A stretch of DNA of 64,000 bases from JAOPZW01 sp963788935 (GTDB lineage: Bacteria > Actinomycetota > Thermoleophilia > Solirubrobacterales > Solirubrobacteraceae): positions 310,001 to 374,000 of the forward strand of contig CAWBIM010000016.1 in the NCBI GenBank assembly GCA_963788935.1, in the 5' to 3' direction. The notes under the pieces are model-generated. The model ran no database searches and was not told the origin of the DNA. It worked only from the letters and a program-made list of their open reading frames with translations. Position numbers and translations under genes: made by a program. Below, one piece after another: positions 1-8,104 of this stretch. How positions within the stretch are numbered: position 1 is the first letter of the stretch; every line of letters starts with the position of its first letter.

Positions 1-1
1 C

Positions 2-394
2 CCGGACGAGCCGCAGTCCAAGCTGCGCGGCGGCTACCCGAAGCTCGCGACGACGCCCGGCCTGCTGCTGAACGCGGGCGACCGCGTCGGCTCGCTCGAG
101 GTCGTCGCGGCGCCGGGCCACACCCCGGGCCACGTCGCCCTCCTCGACACGCGCGACCGCACGCTGATCGCGGGCGACGCGTTCTCGACCCTCGGCGGCA
201 TGGCCACGACGGCGAAGATCAACCCGCGCTTCCCGCTGCCGGGGATGGCGACGTGGGACAAGGCGACCGAGATCGCGACCGCGAAGGCGCTGCGCGCGCT
301 CGACCCGCCGCGCGTGGCGGTCGGCCACGGTGGCGTCGTCGACGCGCCCGGGGCCGCGATGGACGCGGCGATCGCGAAGGCCGAGGGCCGCTGA
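2..394 (+). CDS. Metallo-beta-lactamase-fold hydrolase, C-terminal part
   Basis: The 5' end is cut by the window, and about 130 residues are visible in frame 2. The segment GHTPGHVALLDTRDR followed by an Asp-containing strand (IAGDAF) is the hallmark H-x-P-G-H and downstream Asp metal-ligand region of the metallo-beta-lactamase superfamily. A final GHGG motif near the C-terminus would supply the last His ligand. It is likely a cytoplasmic glyoxalase-II-like or lactonase-like hydrolase. The N-terminal HxHxDH motif is outside the window, so the substrate cannot be inferred. It ends 4 bases before the TetR gene, suggesting a two-gene unit. Confidence 0.8.
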   Translation, partial: PDEPQSKLRGGYPKLATTPGLLLNAGDRVGSLEVVAAPGHTPGHVALLDTRDRTLIAGDAFSTLGGMATTAKINPRFPLPGMATWDKATEIATAKALRALDPPRVAVGHGGVVDAPGAAMDAAIAKAEGR

Positions 395-398
395 GCGG

Positions 399-968
399 AT
401 GCCGCGCGCCGGGCTGAGCACGGCGTCGGTCGTCTCGAGCGCGGCCGAGATCGCCGACGCCGAGGGCCTCGAGGCCCTGACCCTCGCCCGCGTGGCGAGC
501 ACGGCGGGCGTGCGGACGCCGTCGCTCTACAACCACGTCACGGGCCTCGACGACGTCCGGCGGCGGGTCGCGCTGCTCGCGCTGCGCGAGATCGCCGCCG
601 TGCTGCGCGACGCGGCCGTGGGCCGGGCGGGGGACGACGCGCTCGTCGCCGCCGCGGACGCCTACCGCGCCTACGCGCTGCGCCACCCCGGCCGCTACGC
701 CGCGATCCAGCGCGCCCCGGCCGAGGGCGATGAGGAGATGCTCGCCGCCGGGGGCGAGGCGGTCGGGGTCGTGCTCGCGATCATGCGCGGCTACGGCCTC
801 GAGGGGGACGACGCGATCCACGCCGCCCGCGCGGTCCGCAGCGCGCTCCACGGGTTCGTCGCGCTCGAGGCGGGAGGCGGCTTCGGGATCCCGATCGACC
901 TCGACGAGAGCTACGCCCGGATGGTCGCGGTGCTCGGCCGCGGGCTCGCCGGGCCTACTTCGCGGTGA
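399..968 (+). CDS. TetR/AcrR family transcriptional regulator with WHG-type C-terminal domain
   Basis: 189 aa. The N-terminal third is a TetR DNA-binding domain with recognition-helix signature TLARVASTAGVRTPSLYNHV. The C-terminal half contains the LHGFVALEAGGGFG segment typical of the WHG (TetR_C_33) ligand domain. I chose the ATG 4 bases after the preceding stop; an in-frame start at 330 lies inside the upstream gene and gives a non-conserved Arg/Pro extension. It probably controls the co-directional metallo-hydrolase. It overlaps the convergent small membrane protein by 14 bases. Confidence 0.88.
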   Translation: MPRAGLSTASVVSSAAEIADAEGLEALTLARVASTAGVRTPSLYNHVTGLDDVRRRVALLALREIAAVLRDAAVGRAGDDALVAAADAYRAYALRHPGRYAAIQRAPAEGDEEMLAAGGEAVGVVLAIMRGYGLEGDDAIHAARAVRSALHGFVALEAGGGFGIPIDLDESYARMVAVLGRGLAGPTSR

Positions 969-1188
969 TGACCGTGATGCCGAAGGCCGCGATGCCGAGG
1001 AACGCGAGGAGGGCGACCACCGACAGCGTCGCGTAGGCGGTCGCCGAGCCCGACCGCCGGTTGCGCCGGCAGTCCTCGGCCCGGGCGGCGCCGATGATCA
1101 CGAGCGAGAAGCAGATCGCGACCGCGACGGTCGCGAGCACCGCGGCCCACACGAGCTCGAAGAGCTTGCCGGTGTCGATCGCCGCCAT
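955..1188 (-). CDS. Small two-TM membrane protein coupled to PiT
   Basis: 77 aa, not assigned to a named family. Two hydrophobic segments are visible, roughly residues 12-33 (LVWAAVLATVAVAICFSLVI) and 53-74, joined by a short basic loop with one Cys. The ATG overlaps the true PiT stop as TGATG, so translation is probably coupled and the protein may be a PiT accessory subunit. A frame error in PiT makes this sequence look like the transporter C-terminus, but frame analysis shows it is separate. The function is inferred from context only. Confidence 0.65.
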   Translation of the reverse strand: MAAIDTGKLFELVWAAVLATVAVAICFSLVIIGAARAEDCRRNRRSGSATAYATLSVVALLAFLGIAAFGITVITAK

Positions 1189-2292
1189 CACCGCGCCGGT
1201 GCGACCTGGTGGTTGACGACGCGGCGCGCGAGCACGGCGACGAGCAGCCCGACGAGCACGATCACGACGACGAGCGGGCCGAGCGCGCCCGAGCCGAAGA
1301 GCGAGGTGAACGCCGTACACCAGCGCCCCGATGATGGCCGCCGCCGGCAGCGTCAGGATCCACGCGATGGCGATGTTGCCCGCGATGCCCCACCGGACCG
1401 CCGACAGCCGCTTGGCCGCCCCGGCGCCCATGACGCCGCCCGAGATCACGTGCGTCGTCGAGAGCGGGAACCCCAGGTGCGAGGCGGTCAGGACGACCGC
1501 GGCGCCCGCGCCCTGGGCGGCGAAGCCCTGCGCCGGGTCCATCTTGATGATCTTGCTGCCCATCGTGCGGATGATCCGCCAGCCGCCGGTGTAGGTCCCG
1601 AGGGCGATCGCCGTCGCCGACGACGCGATGACCCAGAACGGGACGTCGAAGCTGTCGGACGGCAGGTTGCCGTGGGCGATGAGCGCCAGCGTGATGATGC
1701 CCATCGTCTTCTGCGCGTCGTTCGTGCCGTGGGCGAGCGAGAACATGCTGCCGGTCACGATCTGCCCCAGCCGGTAGCCGCGGTTCACCGGGCCGGGCCG
1801 GACGTTGCCGACCATCCGGTAGATGATGATGATCGCCAGCGCGGCGACGGAGAAGGCGAGCACCGGGGCGACCGCCGCGGGCACGAGGACCGTCTCGATG
1901 ATCCCGTCGACGTTGATGACGCTCGCGCCGTCGGCCGCGAACGCCGAGCCGATCAGGCCGCCGATGAGGGCGTGCGACGAGCTCGACGGCAGCCCGGCCC
2001 ACCACGTCGCGATGTTCCACGCGATCGCGCCGACGAGGCCGGCGAAGACGACGGTCGTGGTGACCGCGCCCGAGTCGACGATCCCGGACCCGACCGTGGC
2101 CGCGACCTTCAGCGAGATGAACGCGCCCGCGAAGTTGAGCACGGCCGACATCGCGACGGCGAAGCGCGGCGACATCGCGCGGGTCGAGACCGAGGTCGCG
2201 ATCGCGTTCGCCGTGTCGTGGAAGCCGTTCGTGAAGTCGAATGCGAGCGCCGTGACCACGACGATCACGAGGATGACGTCGCCGCTGCTCAC
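1188..2292 (-). CDS. pit: PiT-family inorganic phosphate transporter (one-base frame break)
   Basis: About 367 aa after correction. The N-terminal repeat has the PiT signature FTNGFHDTANAIATSVSTRA, and the second repeat has LAHGTNDAQKTMGI and GFPLSTTHVISGG. These conserved motifs form the substrate pathway of low-affinity Pi:cation symporters. Around 1313-1316 the frame breaks. Removing one T restores VYGVTSLFGSGALGPLVVV and a final TM segment ending in a TGA that overlaps the next gene. The start lies 3 bases after the DUF47 gene, whose family usually partners PiT. The order DUF47-PiT-small membrane protein is one operon. Confidence 0.88.
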
Positions 2293-2295
2293 CCG

Positions 2296-2922
2296 TCAGC
2301 TGTTCTTGATGACGATGCCCTCGAGCGTGTTCGCGACGTGCTCGCAGGCGTCGATGGCCTCTTCGAGGCGCTCGAAGATGTCCTTCCAGCGGATCACGAC
2401 CATCGGGTCGATCCCGTTGTCGAACAGCGACGCGATCGCGTGGCGGCTCGTGCGGTCGCCGTCGTTCTCCAGGCGGTTGACCTCGACGGTGAAGTGCGAC
2501 AGGTCCTGGAAGCTGCGCAGGCGCGGCATCGCCTCCTCGATCTGTCGCGTCGCCTGGAGCAGGATGTGCGCCATCCGCTGCGACTGCTCCATCGGCGCCT
2601 CGATCTTGTAGAGGCCCAGGTAGTCGGCAACCTCGTCGATGAGGTCGATGATGTCGTCCATGTCGGACGTCAGCTCGAGGATGTCCTCGCGGTCGATCGG
2701 CGTGACGAACGTCGAGTTCAGCTTGTGGTGGATGTCGTGGGCGATCCGGTCGCCCTCCTGCTCACAGATCACGATGTCGCGCGCGAGGTCGGCCCGCTCC
2801 GGGAAGTGAGCGAGCATCTGGTCGAGGAGGTCGGCGCCGTGCACGACGTTCCGGGCTGCCTCCTCGAACAGATCGAAGAACTCGCGGTCGCGCGAGCTGA
2901 AGATGTGACCCAGCCGGGCCAT
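2296..2922 (-). CDS. DUF47 family protein, PhoU-like PiT accessory
   Basis: 208 aa, a helical cytosolic protein of the DUF47/PhoU-like family. Diagnostic segments are FFDLFEEAARN near the N-terminus and EQEGDRIAHDIHHKLN, followed by DREDILELTSDMDDIIDLID. These Asp/Glu-rich helices resemble the metal-cluster helices of PhoU. Such proteins commonly regulate adjacent PiT transporters. It is first in its operon, and a TACACT hexamer sits 10 bases before the ATG. The length matches the family. Confidence 0.92.
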   Translation of the reverse strand: MARLGHIFSSRDREFFDLFEEAARNVVHGADLLDQMLAHFPERADLARDIVICEQEGDRIAHDIHHKLNSTFVTPIDREDILELTSDMDDIIDLIDEVADYLGLYKIEAPMEQSQRMAHILLQATRQIEEAMPRLRSFQDLSHFTVEVNRLENDGDRTSRHAIASLFDNGIDPMVVIRWKDIFERLEEAIDACEHVANTLEGIVIKNS

Positions 2923-2932
2923 GGCGCGGCCG

Positions 2933-2938
2933 AGTGTA
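2933..2938 (-). promoter_or_regulatory. Candidate -10 element of the DUF47-PiT operon
   Basis: TACACT on the minus strand lies 10 bases before the DUF47 ATG, matching the TANNNT form of actinobacterial -10 elements. The spacing implies a leaderless or near-leaderless mRNA. Confidence 0.5.
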
Positions 2939-2958
2939 GGTGAAAGCCCTGTGAAGGA

Positions 2959-3852
2959 TCAGCCCGCGCGTGCGGTGCGGAACCGGTCGAGCTCCTCGGG
3001 GTCGATCGAGTAGTCGTGCTCGGGCGCGGGGTAGCGGCGGGCGCGCACGTCGGCGGCGAACGCCGCGATGCCGGCGTCCATCTCCTCCTGCAGGTTCGCG
3101 TAGCGCTTGACGAAGCGCGCGCCCAGGCCCTCGCGGATCCCGAGCAGGTCGTGGAACACGAGCACCTGGCCGTCGGTCGACGGGCCGGCGCCGATGCCGA
3201 TCACGACCGCGGCGTCCATGTGGGGCATGATCTCGGCCGCCACGGCGCTCGGCATCGCCTCGAAGACGATCGAGAAGCAGCCGACCTCCTGCAGGGCGCG
3301 CGCCTCGCGGGCGATGCGGCACGCGGCCTGGCCGGTGCGGCCCTGGGCGCGGTAGCCGCCGAGCGCGGTCGACGTCTGCGGCGTGAGGCCGACGTGGCCC
3401 ATGACCGGGATCCCGGCGCTCACGATCGCGCGGGCGCGGGCGACCGACATCGCGTTGCCGCCCTCGAGCTTGACGGCGTCGGCGCCGGCCTCCTTGACGA
3501 AGCGCATGGCGGTGCGGATCGCCTGCTCGTCGGAGACCTCGTAGGAGCCGAAGGGCAGGTCGACGATCAGGAAGGGGGTCTTCAGGCCCCGGCGCGCGGC
3601 CTTGGCGAGCACGAGCATCTCGTCGGTCTCGACCGCGACCGTCGACGGGTAGCCGAGCACGGTCATCGCGCCCGAGTCGCCGACGAGGACGAGGTCGACG
3701 CCGGCCGCCTCGGCGGCGCGGGCGCTCGGGTAGTCGTAGGCCGTGACCATCACGATGGGCTCGCCGAGGCGCTTCTTCTCGTGGAGCCGCGGGAGGGTCA
3801 CCGGCAGCCGCGACGGGTCGGAGGGGATCTCGATGTGGCGCTGGCTGGACAT
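2959..3852 (-). CDS. panB: 3-methyl-2-oxobutanoate hydroxymethyltransferase
   Basis: 297 aa. It transfers a hydroxymethyl group from 5,10-methylene-THF to 2-oxoisovalerate to give ketopantoate, the first step to pantothenate. Visible motifs are VTAYDYPSARAAEAAG, the Mg-binding LVGDSGAM segment, VKLEGG, GHVGLTPQ and the catalytic Glu in VFEAMP. The fold is a TIM barrel acting in the cytosol. A good Shine-Dalgarno (AAGGAG) precedes the ATG, which lies 11 bases after panC, so it is the third gene of the DUF2520-panC-panB operon. panD is not in this window. Confidence 0.96.
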   Translation of the reverse strand: MSSQRHIEIPSDPSRLPVTLPRLHEKKRLGEPIVMVTAYDYPSARAAEAAGVDLVLVGDSGAMTVLGYPSTVAVETDEMLVLAKAARRGLKTPFLIVDLPFGSYEVSDEQAIRTAMRFVKEAGADAVKLEGGNAMSVARARAIVSAGIPVMGHVGLTPQTSTALGGYRAQGRTGQAACRIAREARALQEVGCFSIVFEAMPSAVAAEIMPHMDAAVVIGIGAGPSTDGQVLVFHDLLGIREGLGARFVKRYANLQEEMDAGIAAFAADVRARRYPAPEHDYSIDPEELDRFRTARAG

Positions 3853-3863
3853 GGCGCTCCTTC

Positions 3864-4718
3864 TCAGGACTGCTCGGGGGTCAGGATCGTGTTGTCGATG
3901 AGGCGCGTGGTCCCGACGCGCGCGGCGACGGCGACGAGGACGTCGCCGTCGACCTCGGCGACGGGGCGGAGGTCGTCGGGGCGCACGAGGGCGAGGTACT
4001 CGGCCTGGACGCCGAACTCGGCCATCGCGGCGCGGCCCGCGCGCTCGACGGCGTGCGGGTCGCGCTCGCCGGCGGCGACGGCGGCCGCCGCGGCGTCGAG
4101 GGCGCGGCGCAGCGCGAGCGCCCGCTCGCGGTCCTCGCCCTTCAGGTGGACGTTGCGGCTGGAGAGCGCGAGGCCGTCGGGCTCGCGGACGGTCGGCTGC
4201 ACCGCGATGCGGACCGGGATGTCGAGGTCGCGCACGAGGTGGCGGACGACGGCGGCCTGCTGGGCGTCCTTCTGGCCGAAGTAGGCCGCGTCCGGGCCGA
4301 CCATGTTCAGGAGCTTGCAGACGACGGTCGCGACGCCCTCGAAGTGCGCGGTGCCGCGGTGCTCGCCCTCGAGGTGCTCGGTGAGCCCGGCGACGCGGAC
4401 GGTCGTCGAGAAGCCGGGCGGATAGACCTCGTCGGCGGCCGGGGCGTAGAGCAGGTCGGCGCCCGCGGCCTCCGCGGCGGCGGCGTCGCGGGCCTCGTCG
4501 CGCGGGTAGGCGGCGAGGTCGGCGGCCTCGTCGAACTGGGCCGGGTTGACGAAGAGCGAGACGACGACGACGTCGTTCTCGGCCCGGGCGGCGCGGATCA
4601 GGCTGAGGTGGCCCTCGTGGAGGGCGCCCATCGTCGGGACGAGGCCGATCGTGCGCTCGGCGCGGCGGGCGTCGCGCAGGGCGGCGCGGACGTCGGCGAC
4701 GGTGCGGACGGTCCTCAC
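3864..4718 (-). CDS. panC: Pantothenate synthetase
   Basis: 284 aa. It condenses pantoate and beta-alanine with ATP to pantothenate. Signatures are VPTMGALHEGHLSLI (the HIGH-like nucleotidyltransferase motif), FVNPAQF, YFGQKDAQQ and LALSSRNVHL (the KMSKS-equivalent region). The start is a GTG overlapping the upstream DUF2520 stop as GTGA. A longer open frame upstream runs through that gene in the wrong frame and is not real. The length fits the family. Confidence 0.96.
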   Translation of the reverse strand: MRTVRTVADVRAALRDARRAERTIGLVPTMGALHEGHLSLIRAARAENDVVVVSLFVNPAQFDEAADLAAYPRDEARDAAAAEAAGADLLYAPAADEVYPPGFSTTVRVAGLTEHLEGEHRGTAHFEGVATVVCKLLNMVGPDAAYFGQKDAQQAAVVRHLVRDLDIPVRIAVQPTVREPDGLALSSRNVHLKGEDRERALALRRALDAAAAAVAAGERDPHAVERAGRAAMAEFGVQAEYLALVRPDDLRPVAEVDGDVLVAVAARVGTTRLIDNTILTPEQS

Positions 4719-5467
4719 GGCCCGACCTCGGTGCCGTTGGCGGGCGTGCCCGGGTCTTCGCCGCGCGCGAGGGCGCGCGTGGCCTCGGTGAGGGCGTCGA
4801 AGAGGCCGAGCAACTCCGGCGCGCGGGCGGCGACGGCCATGCGCTGGCGCGCGACGACGGCGTCGTCGCCGCGAGCGATCGGGCCGGTCAGCGCCTCGCG
4901 CGGGCCGAGCTCGGCCCAGTTCTCGACCGCGGCGCGGACGAGCGGGACGAGCGCCTCGCGCGGGACGCCGGCGGTCGCCGCGACGCGCTCGGCCGCGGCC
5001 TCGAGCGTGACGAGGTAGTTCGAGGCGATCGACGCCGCCGCGTGGTAGGCGGCGCGGTCGTCGTCGACGACGGGGAACGGCGTCATGCCGACGTCCGTCG
5101 CCAGCTCCTCGGCGAGCTTCAGGGCCCGCAGCGTGGTGCCGGCGACGGCGCAGCCCGCGCCCGCGAGCGTCGCGCCCTCGTGGGTCACGGTCATGAGCGG
5201 GTGCAGGCCGAGGCCCTCGTGCGGGCGCAGGACGTCGAGGCCGGTCGCGCCGGAGCAGTGGCCGACGACAAGGCCCTTGCGCGGCTCGATCGCCATCGCG
5301 GCGGCGGCGATCTGGGCGTCCGGGACGCAGAGCAGCACGACGTCCGCGCCGTCCGTGCCCGCGCCGCGGGCGAGCGGCCCGAGGACGGGACGGCCGGCGG
5401 CGCTGAGCGCGGCGGCAAGCGCGGGCCCCACACGGCCCCGGCCGACGATGGCGATCGTGTTCTGCAT
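4715..5467 (-). CDS. Rossmann-like/DUF2520 protein, candidate ketopantoate reductase
   Basis: 250 aa. The N-terminus has an NAD(P)-binding motif GRGRVGPALAAAL. A second, helical domain follows, with DRAAYHAAASIASNYLVTLE and a TGPIARGD segment characteristic of DUF2520 proteins. The fold resembles 6-phosphogluconate dehydrogenase-like reductases. It heads the operon with panC and panB, and no classical panE is visible here. The natural inference is NADPH-dependent reduction of ketopantoate, but that is not proven. An alternative is another beta-hydroxyacid-type oxidoreductase. Confidence 0.8.
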   Translation of the reverse strand: MQNTIAIVGRGRVGPALAAALSAAGRPVLGPLARGAGTDGADVVLLCVPDAQIAAAAMAIEPRKGLVVGHCSGATGLDVLRPHEGLGLHPLMTVTHEGATLAGAGCAVAGTTLRALKLAEELATDVGMTPFPVVDDDRAAYHAAASIASNYLVTLEAAAERVAATAGVPREALVPLVRAAVENWAELGPREALTGPIARGDDAVVARQRMAVAARAPELLGLFDALTEATRALARGEDPGTPANGTEVGP

Positions 5468-5555
5468 CTATTCCGATCCAGCCCCCGGATTCCGGGGTGC
5501 CGGTCGACATGGTTGTCCGCGAAGCGTAGCGCGCTCCTCCCGCCGGGCGGGCGTC

Positions 5556-5561
5556 TACCAT
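5556..5561 (+). promoter_or_regulatory. Candidate leaderless promoter -10 of the udg operon
   Basis: TACCAT lies exactly 7 bases before the GTG start of the glycosylase gene, with no Shine-Dalgarno between them. This is the standard arrangement of leaderless actinobacterial transcripts. Confidence 0.55.
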
Positions 5562-5568
5562 CGCCTTC

Positions 5569-6369
5569 GTGCCGCCGACGAAGGAGGAGCGCCGCGAGGC
5601 GCTCAAGGCCGTCTACCACGAGGCGAAGGGGTGCACGACGTGCCCCCAGCTCGCCGCGACCCGCACCACGGTCGTGTTCGGCAACGGCAACGCCGACGCG
5701 GACCTCATGTTCGTGGGCGAGGCCCCGGGCGCGAACGAGGACCGCCAGGGCCTGCCGTTCGTCGGTCAGGCCGGAAAGCTCCTCGACACGCTGCTCGGGG
5801 AGATCGCGCTGGTGCGCGCGGACGTGTTCGTGGCGAACGTCTTGAAATGCCGGCCCCCCGGCAACCGCGACCCGCACCCGGCCGAGATCGAGGCCTGCCA
5901 GGACTACCTGCTGCGCCAGGTCGAGCTCATCCAGCCGCGCGTGATCTGCACGCTCGGGAACTTCGCGACGAAGCTGCTGCGCGGCGACCCGACCGGGATC
6001 ACGCGGCTGCACGGCCGCGCGGAGGTGCGGGTCATCGGGGCCCGCGCCGTCCGCCTCTATCCGATCTTCCACCCGGCCGCGGCGCTCTACACGCCGGCGA
6101 ACGTCGAGGTGCTGCGGGCCGACTTCGCCCGGCTCCCGGAGCTGCTGGCGCTCGACCCGCCGCCCCAGCCGTCGCGGGCGGAGGAGCCGGTCGCGCCGGT
6201 CGAGGAGGAGGAGCCGCCGAGCGCGGCCGCGGCGCCGGCGCCGGTGGCCCTGGACGAGCCGGCCGCGGCGTACGCGGAGGCGGACGCGGACGAGCCGGGC
6301 GAGGAGTCCGAGGAGCGTTCGGACGAGCGCGAGCTCGAGCCGGCCGGCCTCCAGCTCGGCCTCTTCTGA
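5569..6369 (+). CDS. Family 4 uracil-DNA glycosylase, 4Fe-4S type
   Basis: 266 aa. It excises uracil from DNA in base-excision repair. The core has CTTCPQL near residues 22-25 (two cluster Cys), the GEAPGANEDRQGLPFVG active-site motif, NVLKCRPPGNRDP and EACQDYL (further cluster Cys), and an HPAAAL motif corresponding to the catalytic-loop His. The first ~205 residues are the enzyme. The remaining ~60 are an acidic Ala/Glu/Pro-rich tail ending in QLGLF, presumably disordered. The GTG start follows a TANNNT box, and the stop overlaps the next ATG (TGATG). Confidence 0.93.
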   Translation: MPPTKEERREALKAVYHEAKGCTTCPQLAATRTTVVFGNGNADADLMFVGEAPGANEDRQGLPFVGQAGKLLDTLLGEIALVRADVFVANVLKCRPPGNRDPHPAEIEACQDYLLRQVELIQPRVICTLGNFATKLLRGDPTGITRLHGRAEVRVIGARAVRLYPIFHPAAALYTPANVEVLRADFARLPELLALDPPPQPSRAEEPVAPVEEEEPPSAAAAPAPVALDEPAAAYAEADADEPGEESEERSDERELEPAGLQLGLF

Positions 6370-7112
6370 TGCCCGGCGTCCACGCGGCCGCCGCGCGCGG
6401 CTTCGCGCGCTCGGCCGACGCCTACGAGCGGGCGCGGCCGGACTACCCGGCCGAGGCGATCGCGTGGCTCGCCGAGCGCATCGGGCTCGGCCCGGGCCGC
6501 ACCGTCGTCGACCTCGCCGCGGGCACCGGCAAGCTCACGCGCCCGCTCGCCGCCACGGGGGCCGAGGTCGTCGCGGTCGAGCCGGTGGCCGAGATGCGCG
6601 CGCGGATCGGGCCGGCCGCCGCGCGGACGCTCGAGGGCACGGCCGAGGCGATGCCCCTCCCGGACGCCGGCGCGGACGCCGTCACGGTGGGGCAGGCGTT
6701 CCACTGGTTCGACGGCCCCGCCGCCCTGGCCGAGATCCACCGCGTCCTGCGCCCGGGCGGCGCGCTCGCGCTCGTGTGGAACCGCCGGCCGCTCGACGCG
6801 CCGGTCCACGCGGCGATCGAGGCGATCATCGCCCGCCACCGCGGCGCGACGCCGCGGCACGCGAGCGGCCGCTGGCGCGACGCGTTCGACGCCACGAGCC
6901 TGTTCGGGCCGCTCGACGAGCGCGAGTTCCCCCACAATCGCCCGCAGGACGCGGACGCCCTCGCCGACCGCGTCGGCTCGACGAGCTTCGTGGCCGCGCT
7001 CGACGACGGCCCGCGGGCCGAGGTCCTCGCCGCGGTCCGCGCGCTCGCGGCCGACGGCCCGGTCGACGTGCCCTATCTCTGCGAGGTGTTCGTGTGCGAT
7101 CGCCGGCCGTGA
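6369..7112 (+). CDS. Class I SAM-dependent methyltransferase
   Basis: 247 aa. Motif I is VVDLAAGTGKLTRPLA, motif II ends in VEPV, and the post-motif segment VGQAFHWFD plus IHRVLRPGGALALVWN match Methyltransf_11 proteins of the small-molecule type. The ATG overlaps the glycosylase stop by one base, and the stop overlaps the GNAT gene, so three genes form one operon. The substrate is unknown. The related yeast family (CRG1-like, trans-aconitate-like) gives only a weak hint. Confidence 0.85.
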   Translation: MPGVHAAAARGFARSADAYERARPDYPAEAIAWLAERIGLGPGRTVVDLAAGTGKLTRPLAATGAEVVAVEPVAEMRARIGPAAARTLEGTAEAMPLPDAGADAVTVGQAFHWFDGPAALAEIHRVLRPGGALALVWNRRPLDAPVHAAIEAIIARHRGATPRHASGRWRDAFDATSLFGPLDEREFPHNRPQDADALADRVGSTSFVAALDDGPRAEVLAAVRALAADGPVDVPYLCEVFVCDRRP

Positions 7113-7588
7113 CGAGCCGGCTCGCGCGGGCGTCGGACGCGCCGACGATGGCGCGGACGATGCAGCTGGGCATCGAGACCTACCGCGCGTTCGCCCCCGG
7201 GTCGTGGGCGCCGCACGCCCCGCCCGGCCACCTCGAGGCGCTGACGGAGCGCCTGGGCAGCCGCTTCACGTGGGCGCTCCTGGCCGAGATCGCGGGGGAG
7301 CCCGCCGGGCACACGCTGTTCGTCCCCGACTGGCAGCCCGGCGGGGCGGCGTACCTCATGCAGCTCTTCGTCCGGCCGGCGTGGTGGGGAACCGGCCTGG
7401 CGGCGGCCCTGCACGACGCGTTCCTGGCCGAGGCCGCGGCCCGCGGCTACCGCACCGCGCGGCTGCACACGCCCGCCGGGCACGCCCGCGCGCGCCGCTT
7501 CTACGAGCGTCGCGGCTGGCACGTCTCCGGACCGCCCGAGACGTGGATCGACCTGCCCGTGATCGCGTACCGGCGGGCGCTGGGCTGA
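7109..7588 (+). CDS. GNAT family N-acetyltransferase
   Basis: 159 aa. It has the GNAT fold, with the acetyl-CoA-binding region around LFVRPAWWGTGLAAALHDAF (motif A, Q/RxxGxG/A form) and a C-terminal ARRFYERRGWHVSG segment. It starts at a GTG sharing GTGA with the methyltransferase stop. The N-terminus lacks a signal peptide, so it is cytosolic. The acceptor substrate cannot be deduced. Confidence 0.88.
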   Translation: MTSRLARASDAPTMARTMQLGIETYRAFAPGSWAPHAPPGHLEALTERLGSRFTWALLAEIAGEPAGHTLFVPDWQPGGAAYLMQLFVRPAWWGTGLAAALHDAFLAEAAARGYRTARLHTPAGHARARRFYERRGWHVSGPPETWIDLPVIAYRRALG

Positions 7589-7642
7589 CGGCGCGGACAC
7601 GCCCTTGCCCCCGCTTCGCGCAGGCGTGAGAATCGGCGCCGG

Positions 7643-8104
7643 ATGCGGGCGTCCGATCGTGACCGCGAGCAGGCCCTCGATGTCCTGCGCCGCCGCTGCG
7701 CAGAGGGGTATCTGAGCGTCGACACGTTCGAGCGGCGCGTGGAGCAGACGTTCGCGGCGCGGACCATCGGCGAGCTGCGGCGGGTCGTCGCCGACGTCAG
7801 CCGCGAGCGCCCCGGGCGGCGGTTCCGGCGCGCGGCCCGGCCGTCGGCGGCCGCGGTGCCCGTCGCCCTGCCCGCGGCCGGCTCCGTGCTCGTCGGGCGC
7901 AGCCATCGCTGCGACGTCGTGCTCGAGCACCCGACCGTCTCGCGCCGGCACCTCGAGCTGCGGCCCGCGGGCCCGGGGGAGTGGCTCGCCCTCGACGTCG
8001 GCTCGCTCAACGGCACGTGGCGGGACGACCGCCGCGTCGGGCGCGCCATCGTGGTCCCCGGCGACGAGCTCTGGCTCGGCTCCTGCCCGATCCGCCTGGA
8101 CTGA
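7643..8104 (+). CDS. DUF1707-FHA domain protein
   Basis: 153 aa. The N-terminal ~55 residues form a DUF1707 domain (RASDRDREQALDVLRRRCAE and LSVDTFERRVEQ). An Arg-rich linker leads to a C-terminal FHA phosphothreonine-binding domain with VGRSHRCDVVL, SRRHLEL and SLNGTWRD, the strand and loop residues used in pThr recognition. It probably reads the output of a Ser/Thr kinase, although none is encoded here. The next gene begins at its stop codon. Confidence 0.9.
   Translation: MRASDRDREQALDVLRRRCAEGYLSVDTFERRVEQTFAARTIGELRRVVADVSRERPGRRFRRAARPSAAAVPVALPAAGSVLVGRSHRCDVVLEHPTVSRRHLELRPAGPGEWLALDVGSLNGTWRDDRRVGRAIVVPGDELWLGSCPIRLD

Noticed and set aside
955..2292. PiT transporter with a 90-residue C-terminal extension
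   Set aside because: The extension begins at a frame break and ends in the separate small membrane protein; the alternative frame gives a typical last TM helix.
3864..5606. panC with a long N-terminal extension (580 residues)
   Set aside because: The extension is Arg/Pro-rich read-through antisense to nothing and out of frame with the DUF2520 gene; GTG at 4718 gives a normal-length PanC.
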